Below, piece by piece: positions 1-7,443 of a DNA stretch of 15,384 nucleotides. The stretch's first letter is position 1, and each line of letters opens with the position of its first letter. Source of the stretch: Fragilaria radians. Lineage: Eukaryota; Bacillariophyta; Fragilariophyceae; Fragilariales; Fragilariaceae. Location of the stretch: positions 77,974-93,357 of the forward strand of contig CAAAJI010000035.1 in NCBI GenBank assembly GCA_900642245.1. The letters run 5' to 3'. Position numbers and translations under genes: made by a program. Under the pieces are notes generated by a model. It saw only the letters and a program-made list of their open reading frames with translations. It was not told where the DNA came from and ran no database searches.

Positions 1-1487
1 TCCAATAAACCGATACTGGAGATGTCCAAGCTGTTGTTAGTACATAAAAAGAAGACTAGAAACAATATTCTTATATTTACTCATCTAAATCTCGAATAAG
101 TACAAAGTGGTAAGTTTACAACTGAAAAAACTGGATTAGTGAGTTCTTTGCTTCCAGAATTTGACATCAAGAAACAAATTTCTTGGGAGTTTCACGTCAA
201 TGACCGACCCCAGGCATCAGACACATATGGAATGATCATTGGCTGGGATCTTCTAAGAAAATTAGGTATTATACTTAATCTTAATGATTAAACTGTTACA
301 TGGGTTACAGATACAATCCCAATGAAAGACATGGACTCTCTCAATTCTCAAAAAGCCATTACTAAGATATATTTGGCAGCAAATGAACCTCAGAGTCTTA
401 TGGATGAGTTCTCTCATTCCACCAAGATCCTAGATACCTGCAATCTTAGAAGAAGTCACTGAGACTTGTGGAAACCTCAATTCAGATGAACAACACCAAT
501 TACTCCAAGTATTAAAAAATGAACATCTTTTTGATGGAGCAGATGGAGAATTCAACATGGCTCCCATAGTCTAAACTTCATAGACCCAGGATCTAAGCCA
601 GTACAAGCTTGCCCCTATACTGTTCCTAGATCAGTGGAGCAGCAGCTGCACAAAGAAATTGTAAGATTGGTGGACATTGGAAATCTGGAAGAGGATTATA
701 CTTCTGAATGGGCATCCCCAACCTTTGCAATTACCAAAAAGAATGGAACTATAAGAGTTGTTTCTAGTTGCAAAAACCTCAATTCATTACATCAACGTCA
801 CCCATTTCCAATGCCAAAAATTGGTGACAGGATTAGATCTATGGAAGGATTTACCTTTACCCACGGCTCCAGATTTGAACATGGGTTACTACTATATCAA
901 ATTGGATACGGATGCCCAAAAGCAAGGTACAATTGTACTTCCTTGGGGAGAGTAAAAATACAAATGCTTACCCACGGGAGTCAAGATTGCCTCAGACGTT
1001 TTCCAAAACGTCATGTTAAAATTGACCCAAGATTTGGAATATGTTAAAACCCATCTTGATGATTTGATAATTCTTACAAAAAACAACTTTGCAGATCACC
1101 TGACTAAGTTAGAGATGGTACTAACAAGGCTCTCAACCGCAGGCATGAGAGTCAATGTGTCAAAATCAAAGTTCGTTGCTGAACAGAAAGTATCTGGGTT
1201 ACTGGATTACCAGAAAGGGTATCCAACCAGTGTATAATAAGGTGGAAGCCATTCTTATGATTAAGGCTCCAAAAACCAGGAAAGAACAACGCCAATTCAT
1301 TGGCATAGTCAACTATTATCACGACATGTGGTTTTGTAGGAGTGAATTACTAGCTCCTTAGACTATTCTCACATCAGGCAATGCCAAATTTGTTTGGCTC
1401 CCAAGTCATCAACAAGCATTTGACAAAATCAAAAAGGCTATTGAGACTGAGGTGCTTCTAGCATATGGTAGCAAGTCTTCAATTTAA
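1..1487 (+). pseudogene. Decayed Ty3/gypsy retrotransposon pol (protease, RT, start of RNase H)
   Basis: Conceptual translation, switching frames, gives the order of a Ty3/gypsy Pol. The end of an aspartic protease is at about 109-310 (motif MIIGWDLLRKLGI near 230-270). A linker follows, and then reverse transcriptase from about 600 to 1340, with EWASPTFAI, LDLNMGYYYIKLD, a THLDDL catalytic box at 1049-1066, LGYWITRKGIQ and RQFIGIVNYY. The start of RNase H (HQQAFDKIKKAI) ends at about 1487, and the rest of RNase H and all of integrase are missing. Reading stays in frame 1 to about 430, frame 2 to about 565, frame 1 to about 860, frame 2 to about 1190, then frame 3. In-frame stops lie at 97-99, 289-291, 953-955 and 1359-1361. 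The copy cannot encode a working polyprotein. The element type is secure from RT motif order; the family within gypsy is not resolved. The left end is cut by the window. Confidence 0.93.
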
Positions 1488-1903
1488 ATGATGAACAATG
1501 AAGAGGATTAAAGCAAACGTAAGGTGCACAAAAAGTTGTGATAACTAATTTTTCTTTTTCTTGATTGCTAACACATTGATTTGCTGATTCGTACATTTCC
1601 TCAATGATAAATATCCCTAATGGATAACCTAAATATATAAAAACTAATTTTTGAATGAACGTAAGGGATATCTCCAATAACTTCAACAATCAACGTTGGC
1701 AAAGTCAAGATGAGGCATATATTATAGAGGGGATGTTAGTCAGAGATCTAATTAAACATTGCAGTGGTGTGCTGAACCTTTGATTCTTCCATATCATGTT
1801 AGAAACGCAGTCCAACCATTAACGTAGAATTATGTTTTACCTTTTTCTAGTTCACCGTCACCTTCAACTGTCATGAGAAATAAAAATCCTCTTCTTCTTA
1901 CCA
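1488..1903. other. Non-coding stretch between the gypsy relic and the first gene
   Basis: This stretch of about 415 bases is AT-rich and holds no convincing coding sequence. The minus-strand open frame across 1438-1689 lies partly over the pol relic and has no recognisable protein features. The stretch probably contains the eroded remainder of the retrotransposon plus the 3' untranslated region of the minus-strand gene that ends at 1904. Apart from the possible LTR edge near 1726 I see nothing else in it. Confidence 0.5.
1726..1740 (+). other. Possible polypurine tract and start of a 3' LTR
   Basis: A short purine run at 1726-1733 (AGAGGGGA) is followed at once by TGTTAGT, the layout expected where an LTR element's internal region meets its 3' LTR, which begins with TG. 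It lies about 240 bases beyond the last recognisable pol sequence on the same strand, so it could be the right boundary of the same element after internal deletion. No matching second LTR lies in the window, and the motif is short enough to occur by chance. Confidence 0.2.
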
Positions 1904-3001
1904 TTAAACATCTATCATGTGTAAAAAATCGACATTGGAAATTCGCCATCGTAACAAACCATCATCTCTGCCTGTCAAGAACCCCTCGAAAACACCATGA
2001 CATCGATCTCCACAGACCAATTCTGTTTGTTTATTGTTCTGATTACTGAGTGTACCATCATCATCATCATCATCATCACCGTCCTTTTCATCAAGAATCA
2101 AATTCCGTGGTTGCTTGGGGATGATGAAGGTACGATACAAATCATATAGGACATCCACTCGGATAGCCACAGTTAGTTTTTCATCCTCTCGGAATGCCAT
2201 TTCCAGTGTATCTTCGTTAGAGCTGATATTGACGTTGTTAATATTATTATCCTTGTTGTTGTCTTCGAGGAGACTCACTCGTGCACTAAGAATCATGGAG
2301 TTATCAACCTCCGTTTTCTTGACAAAACTATTGGGATTCTTCCCAGACATGAGGGTTTGGACAATTCGTTCCAATTGATAGGATTTGAAAAATTCAGGAC
2401 TGACAGTTTGTTGAAAATCATGAACAATTGTATCATTCCAATCCCATTGATAGATAGAATCTAATTTCGACTTCCAATTGGAATCTGGATTATTCATTTC
2501 CACCATAAATTGAAAGTCTTCTAATGTCCCCATCATTCGTTGAAAGTCTTCCTCACGAAGAGATGAGATATCCTTCTTGTCTTCCTTTTGATCGACGGAT
2601 GATGTATCATTACCTATCGATATGCTTAAGTCATCATCCGTTTTCAAATCCGACTTCCCATGTAAGACTTGAAAAATCTTTTGATCGAACTTCCGTTGTA
2701 CGTCATGGAATTGTCCCAAGGCAGGCGTGACACCCTCCAAAAATTCATAGGGTTTGAATCCATATTGTTGAGATTGTTCCAATTCATCCCATAACGATGC
2801 CATGAGTACTTGTCCCATCACGAGACTCGAACTGGAGTCTTTTCGGATAATCCCATCCTTCGTGTAGTCCCAAAATTGATCACGACTTTTGGATTCACTT
2901 AATAAGGACAAACAACCCTTCCAGGCATTCAAATATAATTCTGGTGTCGTCCGAGATGGGACTAAATATCGTAACTTGGAGGGTAATAATCTCGATGTCA
3001 T
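1904..3001 (-). CDS. Uncharacterised 365-aa protein with an aspartate run; possibly mitochondrial, Tim44-like
   Basis: An uninterrupted single-exon frame of 365 codons. The ATG at 3001-2999 is the first in frame, follows an in-frame stop near 3059 on the minus strand, and has A at -3. The first 20 residues hold several Arg/Lys and no acidic residue, with the first Glu at 21, which would suit a mitochondrial presequence. Residues about 20-110 look helical. The middle (about 115-150 and 235-275) is acidic, Asn/Asp-rich and probably disordered. Residues 309-315 are seven aspartates encoded by a GAT repeat. The C-terminal part reads as alternating strands (EKLTVAIRVDVLYDLY, then CHGVFEGFL and LLRWRISNVDF), loosely like the end of a Tim44/Mba1-type domain; that likeness is weak and is inference. 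I do not recognise the family with confidence. It is tandem with, and 362 bases downstream of, the next minus-strand gene. Confidence 0.78.
   Translation of the reverse strand: MTSRLLPSKLRYLVPSRTTPELYLNAWKGCLSLLSESKSRDQFWDYTKDGIIRKDSSSSLVMGQVLMASLWDELEQSQQYGFKPYEFLEGVTPALGQFHDVQRKFDQKIFQVLHGKSDLKTDDDLSISIGNDTSSVDQKEDKKDISSLREEDFQRMMGTLEDFQFMVEMNNPDSNWKSKLDSIYQWDWNDTIVHDFQQTVSPEFFKSYQLERIVQTLMSGKNPNSFVKKTEVDNSMILSARVSLLEDNNKDNNINNVNISSNEDTLEMAFREDEKLTVAIRVDVLYDLYRTFIIPKQPRNLILDEKDGDDDDDDDGTLSNQNNKQTELVCGDRCHGVFEGFLTGRDDGLLRWRISNVDFLHMIDV
2056..2078. repeat. CAT/GAT trinucleotide microsatellite inside a coding region
   Basis: Seven CAT units in a row on the plus strand. Read on the minus strand they are GAT codons giving Asp309 to Asp315 of the 365-aa protein. 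The repeat keeps the frame, so changes in unit number would change the length of an acidic run in a region that is probably disordered. Confidence 0.9.
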
Positions 3002-3363
3002 TGTGATACGTTCCTTATGTTGTCGATTGATCTGACGAAAAAGAATGACATCATGGAGTCACACACTGTACCTACTGCTGAAATGTTTTCGTTAGGATTC
3101 CGTATTCTACCGAAGAAAAGGCCTGACAAGAACACTAAAATTGAAAATTGTACGCTGACTAAAATGACATCAACGCTACACCTTAAGGATTCAAGATAAC
3201 ATGCTTCGAGGTGTAATTATTCCTGACATGCATACTGAATCTTCGTTATTACCCTACAACTTGAATAGTTCTTGGTTTGATGCCGAGATATAATTCTCCG
3301 AAAATATTTTCTATGAAGTATTGATGAAAAGGTAATAAAAAAATGAAATTCAAATTACTTTAT
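3002..3363. other. Intergenic region between two tandem minus-strand genes
   Basis: About 360 bases that must hold the promoter of the minus-strand gene starting at 3001 and the 3' end of the gene stopping at 3364. After that stop, the minus strand continues into AT-rich sequence with TAAATAAAG directly over and after the stop codon, a possible poly(A)-signal-like motif. The short plus-strand open frame at 3017-3199 has no recognisable features and is not taken as a gene. Confidence 0.5.
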
Positions 3364-4356
3364 TTATTCACCCTTAACATTCAAATAAACAAGCTTATGA
3401 CGATACTCTTGAGTAGAGTGCTTTCGTTGAAGTAACTCTTGTGCTCTCAGGACGGCAGATTCAACCTTGGCCTTGGAATCCATCTCCGTTCCATTGGCTT
3501 CGTTTGGTATCCTTCGTAATTGTTTGGCTCGTGGAAAAAATGATACTAGTAAATCATCAAGTTCTTGATGTATCGTATCAAGTGTGTCATTATGAGCTCT
3601 AGTTGCCTCCTCGATTTCTGAGGGAGTAACGTAGCTAGAAGAAAGCAATGTGGCAGTCGTATTTAGAAATTGACATGTTTGTTCGGGTGATGACGGCCGT
3701 GAATGATTCCGATATAGTATAGTTCCCATTCCCTCTCGCGCTGATTGTAACATTTGAATTTTTTCTCTCATCGATTGTTGTAATGCGGCGATTGTGGATA
3801 ATGATGATGATATTCCGACATTGTAGATGGCATGTCGGGGAATTTTTGACAATATACTACATGCATTCTGTATTCGATCGTCAGAAAGTGTCATGGAGAA
3901 GAATCTAAACTTGCATTCATGAAATTCTATAACAAATGATGTAGGAAGGATATCGGTACCTTGCTGGGTATAGATCTTGACAACATGGTTAAGATCCATT
4001 GCGAATGTTTGACTTTTATCCAAACGCAACAATAGCTTAGTCATTGTTGGTGCTACGTCATCATCATGACTGCTGCTATTCTGACGTTGAGATGGCTTAG
4101 GTGTCCCCTGTGATAAGCTTGTGGTTGAAGATGAAGGAGACCCTAACGAGGATTCTAACAAAAGTATGTCCGATACAAACATGGAAGGATCGTTGGTTCC
4201 GTTTGTTACGAAGATAGGACCTTCATCCACCTCTACAGACAGGGAAACTTCTTCTAGAATGATCTTTGCCGAGTATCCATTGATTTGTGCTGGCCAATCG
4301 TCTGTAACATATTTGTTTAAAAAGCATAACGAACCAAAGAATAGATTTTTGTCCAT
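3364..4356 (-). CDS. Uncharacterised 330-aa protein, possible PH/GLUE-like domain plus helical region
   Basis: A single-exon frame of 330 codons. The ATG at 4356-4354 sits in the context CAAAATGGAC with A at -3 and G at +4; the frame stays open upstream for roughly 100 bases without another ATG before a stop. Residues about 25-60 and 105-155 alternate as beta strands (KIILEEVSLSVEVDEGPIFV; AMDLNHVVKIY; SFVIEFHECKFRFFSM) and end in a helix (DDRIQNACSILSK), a pattern seen in PH and GLUE folds. A Ser/Pro-rich insert at about 70-98 interrupts the strands. The rest is mostly helical and may form coiled coils (STIAALQQSMREKIQML; LDTIHQELDDLLVSFF; AVLRAQELLQRKH). There is no signal peptide or membrane segment. 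I do not recognise the family, and the PH-like reading rests on pattern only. It is head-to-head with ATG9 across about 190 bases. Confidence 0.75.
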   Translation of the reverse strand: MDKNLFFGSLCFLNKYVTDDWPAQINGYSAKIILEEVSLSVEVDEGPIFVTNGTNDPSMFVSDILLLESSLGSPSSSTTSLSQGTPKPSQRQNSSSHDDDVAPTMTKLLLRLDKSQTFAMDLNHVVKIYTQQGTDILPTSFVIEFHECKFRFFSMTLSDDRIQNACSILSKIPRHAIYNVGISSSLSTIAALQQSMREKIQMLQSAREGMGTILYRNHSRPSSPEQTCQFLNTTATLLSSSYVTPSEIEEATRAHNDTLDTIHQELDDLLVSFFPRAKQLRRIPNEANGTEMDSKAKVESAVLRAQELLQRKHSTQEYRHKLVYLNVKGE

Positions 4357-4546
4357 TTTGTCCCATGCAGTCTGTTTTTGGTTGTTTCTGTTGTTGACAG
4401 TACGGACAAGAACTGCTACTGGACTATTATTATCTCTACTGGTGGCAGCAGTTCACAAAATTCCGAATTTCTTTTCTGCAAACCACTTCATGACAACGAT
4501 ATCAATAGTTATCTCGTAAAAACGTTTGTTGTCACCTTATCGTACT
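4357..4546. promoter_or_regulatory. Shared divergent promoter region between the 330-aa gene and ATG9
   Basis: The start codons of the minus-strand 330-aa gene (4356) and of ATG9 (4547) lie only 190 bases apart and point away from each other, so both promoters and 5' untranslated regions must fit or overlap here. No TATA box or known operator was clear. The role is inferred from layout. Confidence 0.55.
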
Positions 4547-7374
4547 ATGGATCATATTTTCATGTCAAAAGATGTAGATAACGGTGTATGGGATGGTGAG
4601 GGTAATCCTTTCATTGATCATGATTTATAATGCCCCCCAAAAATTCTTTCTCAAACTTTTCCCTGTTTGTTTCAGAACTTCACCATGAACAATCTCGTGA
4701 AATTCAACAACACTTGAACCAAAGAAATCAAACAGGTTTTCTTCATCAAACATTCAATTCTATATATTCCGTTGCTGAGCGTGCTGCTTCATCATTTCAT
4801 AACACTACGAATCCTATCAGACATGTCGACGAGTCACCGACACTATCTGAGTTTGGCTTGTATCCCGATGAACCCTTGCTTCAGGGTATGATTAATGGAG
4901 ACACGTATGAAGAGTTCTCCAATCATACAGCGCAACGGGGTGGATTTATCTTTCTCGATAATTTTCGACTTCCCAAATCGGAAGAAGATACATGGGGCGC
5001 CGTGAGTAATCTTGATCTCTTCTTCATGGTACGTAGCAGCAATATAGACTTTGTTCTTTGTACGTTACAACAATTCAAGCCAAAAACCTGATTGTATCCT
5101 TTAGTCACTCTACAACTACTACTATCAAAGGGGATTGATGCCAATACTGGGAAAGGGAATTGTTGAACTAGTTTCTTTATTATTCACTCTTTGGTTATCA
5201 GTCGTCATATTTGCATTGATCGATTGGACGGAGCTTATCAAGTGCAAAGATGAACAGACCTGTAAACCTAGGCTTTCAGATTACCTGATACAGAAAGTAA
5301 GCTCAATACTGACACTTTCGTTACTTTATTCGGAAATCTAATAAGAACTTCTGACTATACATTTCAGCCATTTTCTCATTCCAGCCTATGGAATTTTATC
5401 GTGATCCTGTACTGCATCCTCTTCACAGTGTATGGAATATTCTCTCTTTGGTCATTTTGGCAGACAATCCAAGATTCTCTTGTGATGAAATCCATTTTTG
5501 AAAATAGACTGGGGATCAGTGAACAGAGACTGGAGGGAGGTGCAGTAGATTGGGATCGCGATGTCGTCTCTAAATTGATTAGTCTTCAAAATTCAGGAGA
5601 ATATCAAATTCTCATTCATGGTCAAGCCAACTTAGATGCTCTGTATATTGCACAGAGAATTTTACGGAAAGATAACTTCATGGTGGCATTCTTCAATCGT
5701 GGAATGCTAGATCTCCAAGTTCCTTTTATACCGTTTCAAGACATTTATTGTAAATCACTTGAATGGGCAATCTACTTTTGCATTCAAAATTACATGTTCA
5801 ATCACAAATTTCAGGTTCGCCCTGGGTTTTATCTGGATCCAAAGTCTCTCAAGCGCAGATTTTTTCTTTGTGGCATCGCTCATGCTGTTTTCTTACCATT
5901 TCTTACATTTTTCATGTTGCTTCACTTTCTAATGCAGAATGGCTATGATTGGAAGGCTAAAAAACAGTATCTTGGACCCAAGGAATGGTCATTAGCAGCT
6001 AGATGGACATTCCGAGAGTTCAATGAGCTACCACACTTTTTTGAACGACGGTTAGAACCTTCCTATGAAGCAACCGAGGAGTACCTCAAACTCTTTCGTC
6101 AGAATGAAATAATGACAACAATTGGGCGTATCTTTGTGTTTATTGGCGGAGCTTTCGCTTCTGTATTGTTTGCATTTGCAGCTGTGAATGATGCGATTCT
6201 CCTTCACATTAAAATTGGGAACTTTAATCTTCTGTGGTTCGTTGGCGTTGCCACAATGTGCTATTCCATTGGAAAGTCAATGCTACCCGATCCTGAAGCT
6301 CACACTCGTAACGTATGGAACTTGAATGAAGAGCTGGAACGAGCCCTCAATTTGATGGCGACACACACGCATTACTATCCGGATACTTGGAAGGGAAAAG
6401 GATATGATATGAGGAATATGCTTCAAGTTAAAAGAATGTTCACTAACAAAACAAGCCTCTTTGTGCATGAATTGATTTCATTGCTGTTGGCTCCTCTGGT
6501 GCTATGCTTCTCTTTGCCTCGTTGCGCAGAACATATTTGTGAGTTTGTCATGACTGTCAAGGCGGATGTTCCAGGTGCTGGTGAAATTTGTGGTTATGCT
6601 ACCTTTGATTTTGATGCATTTGGAGATCATAGTTTCGAAGGTAAAACCTTGGGAGAAGCTCGTGGCGCGATTGCTTCGTCTATCGCTGAGCTTCAGAATG
6701 TAGAAACCACCACAAGGCTGCATCCAAAGCCGAAAGCATACCATGGAAAAATGGAAAAAAGCTTTTTTAGTTTCAAGGCTTGTCATCCGAGTTGGACTTC
6801 TACTAAATCAGGTCAGACTTTAATTGATCGAGTGGAGTTATTCAAGCAAAATGAGATGAAAGCCCTTGTTCTTGAACAGCAACAACATTTAGAGGCTGCA
6901 GTTCGTCAAATTGACACGCTTGAAAATATCGAGAAAAGAAATACGGAAGAGCCGTCTCCCATGATCAACTCACTCCTAAATAACTATATTGGCTTGAATA
7001 CACCACTTCCCTTTGTTGCCGAGGCCGGGGGAAATGCTATGGCAGGCTCAGTCAATATTTCTCTAGATGAGTATACAGCACGACTTTCGTCAGCTCTCCT
7101 TGCGTCCCAACACGGTATGCGGAGTGCAAAATACCTACCGCATCGCGTGTCAACTGATTCTAAAGTTGCAACCGCTGACTTGCAGAGGTCGTTGATTTAT
7201 GAAAAAGTTGGGATACCCCTTGGTCATTCTTCACACCACGAGGATGATCCAGATGAACAACAGAGGCAACTGGAGCAAGTACAATACATGTGGCTACAAC
7301 AATATCATTCTCAACAGGATAGCCATGGAAATCAGGTTTTGCCTAACGACGATATGACACAAAGACTAAGATGA
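4547..7374 (+). CDS. ATG9: Autophagy-related protein 9 (ATG9), four exons
   Basis: ATG9 is the multi-pass lipid scramblase of autophagosome formation; it travels on Golgi-derived vesicles and partners ATG2. Exons: 4547-4595, 4676-5028, 5105-5296 and 5368-7374, giving 866 aa, close to human ATG9A (839) and below yeast Atg9 (997). Joins are phase-consistent and rebuild core motifs: NLDLFF at 128-133 runs across an intron into SLYNYYYQRG, and DYLIQK runs across the next into PFSHSSLWNF. Membrane segments are at about 153-175, 209-230, 363-388, 450-476 and 562-585, with a shorter hydrophobic stretch at 486-503. Family motifs include VHELISLLLAPLVLCFSLP and, at about 660-674, EKSFFSFKACHPSW. A coiled coil is likely at 689-730, followed by a polar, Gln/His-rich tail. 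The ATG at 4547 (A at -3, G at +4) follows an in-frame stop at 4517; ATG 4562 is a weaker alternative. The exon 1 donor is less certain than the others. Confidence 0.95.
4596..4675 (+). other. ATG9 intron 1 (donor uncertain)
   Basis: The acceptor is strong, with a long pyrimidine-rich run ending in TTTCAG at 4675. Exon 2 must enter with codon phase 1. Two donors satisfy this: GTGAGG at 4596 (80-base intron, preferred) and GTAATC at 4602 (74 bases, adding two residues). Without splicing, the upstream ATG frame ends at a TAA at 4628-4630, so the intron is needed to link the start to the ATG9 body. Confidence 0.7.
5029..5104 (+). other. ATG9 intron 2
   Basis: A 76-base intron with donor GTACGT and acceptor TCCTTTAG, phase 0. 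Removing it joins the halves of a conserved ATG9 segment (NLDLFFM to SLYNYYYQRG). Confidence 0.95.
5297..5367 (+). other. ATG9 intron 3
   Basis: A 71-base intron with donor GTAAGC and acceptor ATTTCAG, phase 0. Removing it joins DYLIQK to PFSHSSLWNF just before the second membrane segment. A second AG at 5383-5384 is not used, because the family sequence FSHSSLWNF lies before and across it. Confidence 0.95.
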
Positions 7375-7443
7375 AGGTAACATTTAAGTAAGGAATGATA
7401 ACTTCTTATTATCTAGTTCAAATACTTCACTGATGTTGATACT
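7375..7443. other. Convergent intergenic spacer between ATG9 and the beta-galactosidase
   Basis: Only 69 bases separate the ATG9 stop (7372-7374) from the stop of the minus-strand beta-galactosidase (7444-7446). Both 3' untranslated regions and poly(A) sites must lie here or run into the opposite gene, so overlapping antisense transcript ends are likely. Confidence 0.8.

Noticed and set aside
3017..3199. 60-aa plus-strand open frame between the two minus-strand genes
   Set aside because: Short, without recognisable features, and overlapping the probable promoter of the 365-aa gene.
4630..5091. A separate 153-aa gene starting at ATG 4630
   Set aside because: Its first residues lie in the pyrimidine-rich end of an intron, and its last residues read into intron 2 after a GTACGT donor. 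The middle is ATG9 exon 2.
5401..7374. A 657-aa gene starting at 5401
   Set aside because: Position 5401 is a GTG inside the second membrane segment of ATG9. The exon begins at 5368 after a clear acceptor and continues the ATG9 core.
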